NCBI GenBank assembly: GCA_030598885.1
Contig: JAUVOZ010000048.1
Coordinates: 1-11,452 of the forward strand
Source: Anaerolineae bacterium
GTDB lineage: Bacteria; Chloroflexota; Anaerolineae; Anaerolineales; E44-bin32
Length of the DNA stretch: 11,452 bases
Direction of reading: 5' to 3'
Shown: piece after piece, positions 1-6,950 of the stretch
Numbering within the stretch: the stretch's first letter is position 1
Layout of the letters: every line of letters begins with the position of its first letter
Made by a program: the position numbers and the translations under genes
The notes under the pieces: generated by a model
The model's database searches: none
The model's input: the letters and a program-made list of their open reading frames with translations, nothing else
What the model was told of the DNA's origin: nothing

Positions 1-11
1 CGAAGTAAAGA

Positions 12-431
12 TCAAGACGCATCGCGTATCAGATAGGTCGAGGTGATCGGGACGACCTTTGCCAGCATCCCTTGTGCAGGGCAGTACTTCGTTTCTGAAA
101 GTTCGATAGCCCGTTTTAGGGCCTTCTCATTTACGTCATGACCAGTAACAATATACTCGATTTGAATGTCGGTGAAGACGTGGGGGTGATCTAACGCTTG
201 TTCAGCCTGGACGTAGACTTCAAAATCAGTCACGTCCTGACGCTTCTTTATTAAGATTGAGATCACATCCATAGCTGTGCAACCCGCTAGACCGATGGCG
301 AACATTTCAAGTGGACGGAAGCCGTCGTTATCGCCGCCAACAGAAGGGTCGGCTCCGAGAGGGATGGTGAAACCGGTGCCGGCTGTACCAGTGAAGGTCA
401 ACCGACCACCCCAGGTTACTTTTGCATTCAT
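12..431 (-). CDS. OsmC-family (peroxiredoxin-like) protein
   Basis: Small cytoplasmic protein of 139 residues of the OsmC/Ohr/YhfA fold, whose members reduce organic or fatty-acid hydroperoxides with a cysteine pair. The two family cysteines are visible: one in FAIGLAGCTAMDV (start of the central helix, about residue 51) and one in KYCPAQGML (about residue 117). The N-terminal beta part MNAKVTWGG and the FRPLEM segment also fit. The reading frame stays open to 614, but the ATG at 429-431 is chosen because AGGAG lies 6 bases upstream (438-442) and because it gives the normal family length; the extra 61 residues have no OsmC character. It diverges from the SpoIIE gene across a 208-base gap. Whether it belongs to the Ohr, OsmC or YhfA subgroup is not decided. 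The family call is secure; the physiological substrate is inferred. Confidence 0.9.
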   Translation of the reverse strand: MNAKVTWGGRLTFTGTAGTGFTIPLGADPSVGGDNDGFRPLEMFAIGLAGCTAMDVISILIKKRQDVTDFEVYVQAEQALDHPHVFTDIQIEYIVTGHDVNEKALKRAIELSETKYCPAQGMLAKVVPITSTYLIRDAS

Positions 432-465
432 AGATATCTCCTTGATTCGTGCTTTGACAAAGTGC

Positions 466-494
466 AACAGATGACTCCACTGAAAAAAGGTCAA
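466..494 (-). promoter_or_regulatory. Possible promoter of the OsmC-family gene
   Basis: On the minus strand TTGACC (489-494, 5 of 6 to the -35 consensus) is followed after 17 bases by TCTGTT (466-471, only 3 of 6 to the -10 consensus). Transcription would start near 459, about 28 bases before the ATG, within the CTTTGaCAAAG dyad. The spacing is right but the -10 is weak. Confidence 0.25.
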
Positions 495-607
495 CCACGA
501 GAAGAGGACCGGTCCACAGCTCGACGAAGTGAATTTCTTCGACAACCGTTGACGAACTGGCGATATGGCCGTCGTTTTGTATAAAATATGTCTTATTAGG
601 AGGTTGC

Positions 608-637
608 CTGACATCCCTGGTTAGGCTACAGTATAAC
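608..637 (+). promoter_or_regulatory. Possible promoter of the SpoIIE-STAS-receiver-galactosidase operon
   Basis: CTGACA (608-613) and TATAAC (632-637) are each 5 of 6 to consensus with an 18-base spacer. The predicted start near 644 falls just inside the ATG at 640. Either the true -10 is the overlapping weaker TACAGT (627-632, with TTGCCT 17 bases upstream at 604-609), giving a leaderless message, or translation begins at the in-frame ATG at 682. Confidence 0.3.
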
Positions 638-639
638 CC

Positions 640-2658
640 ATGGAAAGTGACCTGGGAGCGGTATTCAAGAGCATTAAACGCATGTGGCATACAACCACTG
701 GCGGAGGTCTGGCCGTTTTGGGACCGGGTGATAGGCCAGTACAATCAATCCAAGGGCGGAAATTACCGGCTGCTGTGCGTCGGGCACTAGTCGAAGAATC
801 TCCGTTGGATGCTTTGAAAACAGGCAAGGGATACTGGTGGGTTACCTCACCCTCACCCGGTTTACTTGGACGGGTGCAACTAGTCGCCTGGGCGCCAAAT
901 GATGGAGGTTTGGACCACTTACTCCAAATATGGACAGATATGCTCGCTTTTTCGTTTGGGGAAAAAGCGGTTGCAGATCAGTTAACCAAGGCCTTAGTCG
1001 ATGCTTGGGATCGATTGACATTTTTATATGAATTGACCCATATCGCCGGTCAAGTTACCGAACTTCCGGACATGCTTTCTTCCATCGTCCACCTCTTAGC
1101 CCAGGTAGTGTCGGCGGAAGAGGTCTTCCTGGTAACCGGAGATGATTCCGGTTGGGAATCGGTTACTGCCTCGGGTGATTTATTGCCCCAACCGGCTGCA
1201 CTGGTTGAGAACATCCCTCGCGCTGGTCGACCGGTTGGTTTGGCGGAGATCCAACCTGCCCTTAAACGAGCTGCTTCTCCTCTGGCGCAGGTAGGAGATA
1301 TGTTGGTGGCTCCTCTTTTGGGAGAAGGTAATCTTTCAGGTGTGATAGGATTATTGGATTCACGCCAATCTTGTTTCGATTCAAGTGATATGCAACTTCT
1401 GGCTTCAGTAGCAGAGCAGGTAGGTGCTCTGATTGAAGCAGTGCGGGCGCGAGCTTCTCGCCTAGAAAGCCAGCGGCTTGAGCACGAGCTGGAGATTGCA
1501 GCCGGCATTCAAGCCAGTCTACTCCCTGCTGGACTACCACTGATCGCGGGGTTGGAGCTGGCTGCTTATCTGAGTCCAGCACGCCTGATCGGGGGGGATT
1601 TCTATGATATCGCCGAGGCCAAGACCGGCGAGACGATGTTGCTTCTGGCGGATGTAGCCGGCAAAGGCACACCGGCAGCGATCCTCACCGCGTTGGTTCA
1701 TGCCATCTTTCATGGCGAAGTGTCGCACAGGCGAGATCCAGCAACTTTATTGCAAGTCATAAACCGGATTCTGCAACCCGATCTCGAGAAAGCCGAGGCA
1801 TTCGTCACCGCAGCGATCGTCCGTCTAGAAAGCGAGTCTATTGGCTTCTCCTATGCCTCTGCTGGACATGTGGATGCTGCTCTTTGGCGTAACAGTGAGC
1901 AGAGCGTAGAGTTCCTACCGGCCACAGGACTACCGTTGGGGATTGATCCAACTTGCAATTATCATTCTCAACAGGTCGCTTTAAACCCTGGCGATGTTCT
2001 GTATCTTTATTCAGATGGTGTAACCGAAGCCGAGAACCCGGAGGGAGAAATCCTTGGCTTGACAGGCCTATCGGATATAATCAACGCCACGAATCCTGCA
2101 CAAGCGAAGGAACAAATTAGGGTTATTGTGGAAAGCCTTGATGTTTATCGCCGTGATCTGCCTTTGCGAGATGATGTTACTCTATTACTAGTAAGGGCAT
2201 TACCAGAGCGTGGGGATTCGAGAGAAGTGATACCATTTGTCATTCCAGCAGAGTTGACGGCTGTCAGCCAATTGGTGCACCTTGTCCGGAACCTCGACCA
2301 AACGCTGCCGATATCCAATGCCAAACATCGTCGCCAGATAGCCGACGATTTCGCCCTGGCATTATCGGAGGTAGTCACCAATCAAGTTGAGCATGCCTTC
2401 CAGGGGCGAAAAGGACAAATACATGGTCGGGTGATAGTCGAGGTGGACAAGCTGGTGGCCGATTTGTACGACAGTGGTGTGCCTTTTCAGCCGTCCAAGA
2501 GCCCAAAGATACCGTTCGATCCAGACGATCCCCCCGAGAGGGGGTATGGGCTGAGGTTGGTACGAGGGCTACTGGATATATTTGAATGTCGCAGGCTGGA
2601 AGGAGAGCGAAATCATTGGCACTTGGTAAAGATGTTCTCCGGAGTCGATAAGCTATGA
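640..2658 (+). CDS. GAF-SpoIIE serine phosphatase fused to RsbW-like ATPase/kinase
   Basis: Soluble 672-residue partner-switching regulator. Residues 1-115 are an unassigned N-terminal part. About 125-265 look like a GAF sensor domain, followed by a helical linker (265-292) typical of signalling proteins. Residues 295-520 are a PP2C/SpoIIE phosphatase with GGDFYD (318-323), ADVAGKG (337-343), SAGH (407-410), YSDG (457-460) and RDDVTLL (510-516), so the metal-binding acidic residues are present. Residues 530-668 are a HATPase_c_2 domain of the RsbW/SpoIIAB type: N-box SEVVTNQVEHAF (576-587), DSGVPF (611-616) and GYGLRLV (635-641). Such domains phosphorylate STAS-protein serines and SpoIIE domains remove the phosphate; one polypeptide holding both is known in several phyla. 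Its stop overlaps the STAS start (ATGA), so the STAS protein next door is the obvious substrate. No Shine-Dalgarno precedes the ATG at 640; Met15 (682) is an alternative. An in-frame TAA at 634-636 excludes starts further upstream. Confidence 0.92.
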   Translation: MESDLGAVFKSIKRMWHTTTGGGLAVLGPGDRPVQSIQGRKLPAAVRRALVEESPLDALKTGKGYWWVTSPSPGLLGRVQLVAWAPNDGGLDHLLQIWTDMLAFSFGEKAVADQLTKALVDAWDRLTFLYELTHIAGQVTELPDMLSSIVHLLAQVVSAEEVFLVTGDDSGWESVTASGDLLPQPAALVENIPRAGRPVGLAEIQPALKRAASPLAQVGDMLVAPLLGEGNLSGVIGLLDSRQSCFDSSDMQLLASVAEQVGALIEAVRARASRLESQRLEHELEIAAGIQASLLPAGLPLIAGLELAAYLSPARLIGGDFYDIAEAKTGETMLLLADVAGKGTPAAILTALVHAIFHGEVSHRRDPATLLQVINRILQPDLEKAEAFVTAAIVRLESESIGFSYASAGHVDAALWRNSEQSVEFLPATGLPLGIDPTCNYHSQQVALNPGDVLYLYSDGVTEAENPEGEILGLTGLSDIINATNPAQAKEQIRVIVESLDVYRRDLPLRDDVTLLLVRALPERGDSREVIPFVIPAELTAVSQLVHLVRNLDQTLPISNAKHRRQIADDFALALSEVVTNQVEHAFQGRKGQIHGRVIVEVDKLVADLYDSGVPFQPSKSPKIPFDPDDPPERGYGLRLVRGLLDIFECRRLEGERNHWHLVKMFSGVDKL

Positions 2659-3005
2659 AGATCGAGATTGAACACCCTCAACCCGGTCGGGTGATCGTCA
2701 GGCCTCAAGGCAGACTTGATGCTGATACCGCACAAGGACTAAAGGAGCAGCTACAGGAAATTGCTCAAGCGGGACCTGAGTCTGTCGTCGTTGACATGCA
2801 GGCTGTAGATTTCATTGACAGTTCGGGTCTATCAGCATTGGTTTCAGGTTTGAAGGCCTTACGTCAGCATGGCGGTACGCTCAACCTTAGTAAACCACAA
2901 ACGCAAGCATTGACCGCTCTTCGCCTTACTCTGCTCGATCGTGTCTTCCCTATATTCCCCTCGGTGGAAGAGGCACTGAGCGAAGGCGACCTGCTCGCTC
3001 CATAA
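2655..3005 (+). CDS. STAS-domain anti-sigma-factor antagonist type protein
   Basis: Single-domain cytoplasmic protein of 116 residues, the usual length of SpoIIAA/RsbV proteins. The motif FIDSSGLSALV contains Ser56 right after Asp55, the position phosphorylated in SpoIIAA. The LDADTA segment near residue 21 is also typical. By family logic it is phosphorylated by an RsbW-like kinase, dephosphorylated by a SpoIIE phosphatase, and in the unphosphorylated form binds a partner. Its ATG overlaps the stop codon of the phosphatase/kinase gene by four bases, and GGAG lies 10 bases upstream (2641-2644), which points to translational coupling and a shared switch. Neither a sigma factor nor a separate anti-sigma factor lies nearby, so the output partner is unknown; it could be the fused kinase domain itself or a non-sigma target. 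Confidence 0.93.
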   Translation: MKIEIEHPQPGRVIVRPQGRLDADTAQGLKEQLQEIAQAGPESVVVDMQAVDFIDSSGLSALVSGLKALRQHGGTLNLSKPQTQALTALRLTLLDRVFPIFPSVEEALSEGDLLAP

Positions 3006-3015
3006 GAGGTGACCC

Positions 3016-3384
3016 ATGGGGGCACGGATTCTTGTCGTCGATGATGAGGATTATATCCGCCGTCTGATCCGCTTTGTATTGGAAGATGCTGGATACGAAG
3101 TCCTCCTGGCCGGCTCAACCGAGGAAGGGTTAAGACTGCTTCGTGAAACCCATCCTGATCTTGTGACAATCGACCTGATGATGCCTGGCCTTAGCGGATT
3201 GGACATGATGGCCGAGAAACAAACCGATCCTATGATTCGCGATATTCCTTCTTTAGTGGTAACAGCAGTAGGTATCCAGGCAGATCTAGAGCAAGCTAAT
3301 AATCTGGGGGCCACCGCAACTCTTAATAAGCCTTTCAGCCACCAACAGTTACTCGACGTGATACGCGGTGTGCTGGACGAATGA
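3016..3384 (+). CDS. CheY-like single-domain response regulator
   Basis: A 122-residue receiver with no output domain. It has the acidic pocket D9-D10, phospho-acceptor D53 in TIDLMMPG, T83 in VVTAVG and K105 in LNKPF, so it should be phosphorylatable by a histidine kinase. No kinase is encoded in the window. AGAGG at 3005-3009 lies 6 bases before the ATG. The gene begins 10 bases after the STAS gene, and its stop overlaps the galactosidase start (ATGA). Stand-alone receivers act by protein contact, so in this operon it may tune the SpoIIE/RsbW fusion or the STAS protein; that is inference from position only. Confidence 0.93.
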   Translation: MGARILVVDDEDYIRRLIRFVLEDAGYEVLLAGSTEEGLRLLRETHPDLVTIDLMMPGLSGLDMMAEKQTDPMIRDIPSLVVTAVGIQADLEQANNLGATATLNKPFSHQQLLDVIRGVLDE

Positions 3385-5807
3385 GCCTCACTCTAACTTC
3401 TAATTTAATGACATTTTACCTTCGCCTGCCTGAGGGACGGTGGGATCTTTCCTTGAACAATGCATCGTACCCATGTCTGGAGTCAGTTGCCATGTCGGTT
3501 GCTTGGGAGGTGGATGGCACCCGCCGTAGGTGGAATGGTGATTTAAATGATGCGTCTCTTACAGGCTCAGGAGTTAGGGATTCGATTCATGGCTCGATGA
3601 AGTGGATCACCGTAGGACAAATGCTCCCCTCAGACCAGATTCATCTGTCTCTGCAATTCTCTCTGGGGCTCGAAACGCCGCTCTTTCTGTGGCGCATCCA
3701 GATGCAAAACAAATCGAAGCAGCCCATATTTATCGACCAGGTGGAAATGTTGTGTGTGGGATCTCCTCACGCCCACCATCGTAGTCCATGGGCTTGTTTT
3801 AATCGACCGCCGAGTCGCTCTATACGGGATTCCAAAGCGGGTACCTTACGGGTTCAACCGACACCCAACGAATTGGCATTCTATAGCACGGGCTGGCAAA
3901 GTTGGACCTTTGCCGGAACTTTGGGCAGGGGAGATCGGTTTCCCCGGACTCGCTTAGGAAGAATTCAGAATCCACTTTTGGTTAATCGGGGCACGCCAGT
4001 TCCGCACCGACGGGGATCTTTCGCCTCGGATATGTTCGGTGTGATTGGGGACCGACGCAGTCGGGTCGGCATCCTGGGGGGGTTTCTATCGCAGCGCGAA
4101 GCCTTTGGCGGCTTGGAAACCCACCTGGAAACCTTCGATCCATACTTACGCCTATGGGCAAATGGTGATCATATAAAGCTTGTACCAGGTGAGACTTTTA
4201 CCACCGATTGGGCCTGCATTCAGTTCGTTGATCTCGATGCTGAAGTTCCCTTTGAGGCTTACCTGGAAGCTGTAGCGAGTGAGAATAATGCCCGTCGGGC
4301 GAAACCAACGCCTATTGGATGGTGCACTTGGTATCACTTCTTCCAATCAGTCACCCAGGACGATGTGCTGACCAATCTCCAGTGGGCGAAGCAGAATCGG
4401 GATGCAATTCCCCTGGAGATTATCCAGATTGATGATGGGTTCCAGGATGAGGTCGGCGATTGGTATGAAACAAATGCGACTTCTTTCACTGATGGTATGA
4501 ATAAGCTCAGCGCTCATATTCGGGATGCTGGTTTCCAGTCGGGCTTATGGCTCGCGCCTTTCGTTGCTAAACCAGGCGCCCGGCTGCTTGGTGAACATCC
4601 TGAATGGGTTCTCCGTGATTCTTCTGGTCGGCCAGTTAACCCGGGTTTCATTTTCGAGTCTTTTTCCCGGGCCCTAGATGTCACCCACCCAGAGTACCTG
4701 GCGTATCTTAAGGACCTCATCACTACAGTTGCCCATGAATGGGGGTATGACTATCTAAAGCTAGACTTCCTCTACGCTGGGGCATTGCCCGGTGCACATC
4801 ACGACCCAACACAGACTCGGGCGCAAGCTTTCTATAGGGTATTGAAAGTGATCCGTGAGGCTGCCGGTGAAGATGTGACCCTATTGGGTTGCGGTTGTCC
4901 TCTGGGGTCTGGCGTTGGGATTTTCGATTGCATGCGGATTGGCCCGGATGTCGCACCACGCTGGCGACCATCCTATCGGGGGATCAGTTTTCCCTTCAAG
5001 AACGAGCCGGGGATGCCAGCAACTCGAAGCGCTATTCACTCCATTATCACGCGTGGATTCCTGCATAGACGTTGGTGGATCAACGACCCTGACTGTCTGT
5101 TATTGCGGGATGAAAATACTCACCTAACCGAAGCCGAGGTTCAGAGCTTAGCGACGGTTATATCCCTTTCGGGGGGATCGCTCATTGTTTCTGATCATAT
5201 GCCTGCTTTAAGCAAAGAGCGGGTGACATGGTTGGCGCGCCTGTTACCACCGTTACCGGGCACAGCACGGATTGTGGACTGGTTTGATGCTACCTATCCA
5301 TCACGTCTGGTGCTTCCCCTTGTCGGTGAAGCCGGATCGTGGTACCTGATAGCATTACTTAATTGGAGCGATCTTCCGGCAGATGTCGATCTAGATTTGG
5401 AAGAGATGGGAGTGCAGTTTGCGGGGGCACTCCATACTGTGGATTTCTGGCGGGCTTCATATAGGCGGATGGAGGATTCACTATTGCACCTTTCGGAAAT
5501 CCCCGCTCATGGAATTCGGTTGCTCGCGGTACGACCGGTATTGGAACCTCCGCAATGGCTTGGTGACACCCTGCATATCTCACAAGGTTTGGCTGTTCGT
5601 AGCTGGCATGTGGTTGACAAACGTCTCGTCACCCAGCTAGACTTAGGTCGACGTGCTCAAGGTAGAGTATGGCTGGCACTGCCATCGGCGCCAGAGATTG
5701 CCATACTAGATAAACGTCCAATCTCCTGGCAACCGGCGGCAAAGGGAGTCTATACATTCGATCTAGCCTTGGGTGGGGAAGCGCGGTTGGAGATCATCTG
5801 GGAGTAA
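3381..5807 (+). CDS. GH36-type alpha-galactosidase
   Basis: An 808-residue glycoside hydrolase that should release alpha-linked galactose from oligosaccharides such as melibiose or raffinose. The N-terminal beta domain (about 1-290) is followed by a TIM barrel with GWCTWYHFF (313-321), IQIDDGFQ (348-355), GLWLAPFVAKPG (388-399), KLDFLYAG (460-467, nucleophile D462 by family) and RIGPDVAPRW (519-528, acid/base D523 by family). A C-terminal beta domain occupies about 640-808. There is no signal peptide, so the enzyme is probably cytoplasmic and needs imported substrate. The ATG overlaps the receiver's stop codon and lacks a strong Shine-Dalgarno, consistent with coupled translation. No transporter or other galactose gene is adjacent. 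Exact linkage or substrate cannot be read from sequence; related GH36 members include stachyose and raffinose synthases, but the bacterial melibiase reading fits best. Confidence 0.9.
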   Translation: MSLTLTSNLMTFYLRLPEGRWDLSLNNASYPCLESVAMSVAWEVDGTRRRWNGDLNDASLTGSGVRDSIHGSMKWITVGQMLPSDQIHLSLQFSLGLETPLFLWRIQMQNKSKQPIFIDQVEMLCVGSPHAHHRSPWACFNRPPSRSIRDSKAGTLRVQPTPNELAFYSTGWQSWTFAGTLGRGDRFPRTRLGRIQNPLLVNRGTPVPHRRGSFASDMFGVIGDRRSRVGILGGFLSQREAFGGLETHLETFDPYLRLWANGDHIKLVPGETFTTDWACIQFVDLDAEVPFEAYLEAVASENNARRAKPTPIGWCTWYHFFQSVTQDDVLTNLQWAKQNRDAIPLEIIQIDDGFQDEVGDWYETNATSFTDGMNKLSAHIRDAGFQSGLWLAPFVAKPGARLLGEHPEWVLRDSSGRPVNPGFIFESFSRALDVTHPEYLAYLKDLITTVAHEWGYDYLKLDFLYAGALPGAHHDPTQTRAQAFYRVLKVIREAAGEDVTLLGCGCPLGSGVGIFDCMRIGPDVAPRWRPSYRGISFPFKNEPGMPATRSAIHSIITRGFLHRRWWINDPDCLLLRDENTHLTEAEVQSLATVISLSGGSLIVSDHMPALSKERVTWLARLLPPLPGTARIVDWFDATYPSRLVLPLVGEAGSWYLIALLNWSDLPADVDLDLEEMGVQFAGALHTVDFWRASYRRMEDSLLHLSEIPAHGIRLLAVRPVLEPPQWLGDTLHISQGLAVRSWHVVDKRLVTQLDLGRRAQGRVWLALPSAPEIAILDKRPISWQPAAKGVYTFDLALGGEARLEIIWE

Positions 5808-5815
5808 CCGACTTG

Positions 5816-6631
5816 ATGACCATCGATCAGTCAATCCAAGCGTTCGTGCTGCTCCTGGTTATCGGGCTGTTATTGTCTCTGTCGGCTGGTTGGCAACAGA
5901 TCCGTTCCGCCAGAGGGTTGCCCTATTTCATGTTGCGGCGTGAACGTCTCTCCCGAGGGTGGCGATGGATATTGCTAGCATTCGTTTTTAGTATTGCTGG
6001 GATATTCGTACAGATTTTCGGTCGCCAAGCGGCTTATGTTATCATCCCGCCGACACCATCGATAACACCAACGACCACCACCACCCTTACCCCGACTATC
6101 ACATTGTCGCCTACGATCACGTACACCTCAACCATCACTGCGACCTCCACCATCACTCCAACCGGAACTGAGACGCCAACGCCAGTATTGCCTGAGGCGT
6201 TGGCAATAGTGCTGTTACAGGATACAGTTACCCCCAACCCTGAGGCGGTTTTCAGTCCGGTTCTGGTCGCCACGCGCCTCGATGATCAGAATCGAGCTAT
6301 TAATCCGGCTGAGAGCTTCGATAATCCATTAGGCAGGCTCTTTGGAGCGTTCAGCTATAACTATCTACAGGACGGGGTACGTTGGACCGCGATTTGGTAT
6401 CGAGGGGAGGAGGAGGTGTGTATTGATACCAAAGTGTGGGAGGGTGGCACTGGCGGCTGGGGTTACACCGACTGTCGACCTTCACAATGGCTCCCGGGAG
6501 AGTATGAGATTCGGATGTTCCTAGGCGAGCAGTGGAAAATCTCGGTTCGTTTCATGGTGGTGGGTGAACCACCAACCCCAACCTTAACACCTAGTTTTAC
6601 TCCTTTCCTTACATTTACTTCTACTCCATAG
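5816..6631 (+). CDS. Two-TM membrane protein with Thr/Pro-rich linker and extracytoplasmic domain
   Basis: Function not recognised. The protein (271 residues from the ATG) has a membrane helix at about 9-27, a very basic loop at 28-50 (many Arg, so probably cytoplasmic), and a second helix at about 50-71. Both termini should then be outside. A Thr/Pro-rich linker (about 78-125) leads to a compact domain at 130-252 with two cysteines (EEEVC and GYTDC, about 18 apart) that could form a disulfide. The chain ends in a second Thr/Pro-rich stretch (253-272) with no domain after it. A TTG at 5813 directly precedes the ATG; GGAG at 5801-5804 is 8 bases from TTG and 11 from ATG, so either could be used. 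The gene lies 8 bases after the galactosidase and is probably co-transcribed. The domain resembles small beta domains seen after such linkers in Chloroflexota proteins. Confidence 0.75.
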   Translation: MTIDQSIQAFVLLLVIGLLLSLSAGWQQIRSARGLPYFMLRRERLSRGWRWILLAFVFSIAGIFVQIFGRQAAYVIIPPTPSITPTTTTTLTPTITLSPTITYTSTITATSTITPTGTETPTPVLPEALAIVLLQDTVTPNPEAVFSPVLVATRLDDQNRAINPAESFDNPLGRLFGAFSYNYLQDGVRWTAIWYRGEEEVCIDTKVWEGGTGGWGYTDCRPSQWLPGEYEIRMFLGEQWKISVRFMVVGEPPTPTLTPSFTPFLTFTSTP

Positions 6632-6768
6632 AGGATCAGCCAGGCCCAGTGCTAATTCAATCGGTCGATTAGGCGTTCTAATCCAATGGTTTAAACGGTT
6701 CACCTCCAAATTAAATGGGTAATTGCATTTTCTCTACATTGACCTCAATCACTGCGGAGCAGGATACA

Positions 6769-6867
6769 ATGCCCGATCCAACACATTTCTCACCTAATTC
6801 ACCAGCAGGTCAGGCTCCCACGCCTGACCGTCGGCGGCATGGGAGCCGCCTCTACAGGAGAAGGTAG
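6769..6867 (+). CDS. Possible 32-codon small ORF
   Basis: ATG at 6769 with GGAG 9 bases upstream (6756-6759) opens a 32-residue frame starting MPDPTHF, with a Pro/Ser/Thr-rich first half and a very Arg-rich end (RRRHGS, LYRRR), stopping at TAG 6865-6867. No family is recognised. The frame runs through the double hairpin, which would explain its odd composition without any coding function. Listed only because of the good ribosome-binding site. Confidence 0.12.
   Translation: MPDPTHFSPNSPAGQAPTPDRRRHGSRLYRRR
6808..6850. repeat. Double hairpin with complementary loops (REP-like)
   Basis: First hairpin: GGTCAGGC (6808-6815) pairs perfectly with GCCTGACC (6822-6829) around the loop TCCCAC. Second: GGCGGC (6833-6838) pairs with GCCGCC (6845-6850) around the loop ATGGGA. 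The loops contain TCCCA and TGGGA, which are complementary. A competing perfect 8-bp helix GGCTCCCA (6813-6820) with TGGGAGCC (6840-6847) is also possible. There is no T-run on either side, so this is not a normal intrinsic terminator. It resembles short GC-rich extragenic palindromes found in several bacterial groups. Confidence 0.6.
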
Positions 6868-6950
6868 ATAGGATGAATTTGCTTTGAGGTAAATAACATA
6901 CGCAACAATAAAATTATGTCAACATTCCATAGTTATTGGAGGAGACCCGT

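Larger units (their letters stand above)
432..639. other. Divergent intergenic region between OsmC and SpoIIE genes
   Basis: No gene is supported here. It holds start signals for both directions and three short dyads: CTTTGaCAAAG (452-462), a 10-base perfect palindrome GGACCGGTCC (506-515), and CGAAG/CTTCG separated by 7 bases (525-541). The first dyad sits just downstream of a possible OsmC promoter, an operator-like place. The other two could bind a regulator or be chance. An AGGAGG at 599-604 is not followed by a start codon at usable distance in any frame that leads to a real gene. Confidence 0.4.

Noticed and set aside
432..614. 61-residue N-terminal extension of the OsmC-family frame
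   Set aside because: No similarity to the family, and a strong AGGAG sits in front of the internal ATG at 429-431.
328..744. 138-residue minus-strand frame overlapping the OsmC and SpoIIE genes
   Set aside because: It is out of frame with the conserved OsmC gene, overlaps two real genes and has no domain character.
1050..1672. Minus-strand frames opposite the SpoIIE gene
   Set aside because: They lie wholly antisense to a gene with intact catalytic motifs and read as low-complexity Ser/Arg text.
6042..6180. ACC/CCN-rich tandem-looking DNA
   Set aside because: It is the codon pattern of the Thr/Pro-rich linker, not an independent repeat array.
6739..6770. TTGACC and TACAAT as a promoter inside the inverted-repeat element
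   Set aside because: Each box is 5 of 6 but the spacer is 20 bases, too long for a typical promoter, and the left box is part of the inner inverted block. Nothing convincing lies downstream.
6873..6887. ATG AAT TTG CTT TGA mini-ORF after AGGAGAAGG
   Set aside because: Four codons only and the spacing to the ribosome-binding site is loose; most likely chance.
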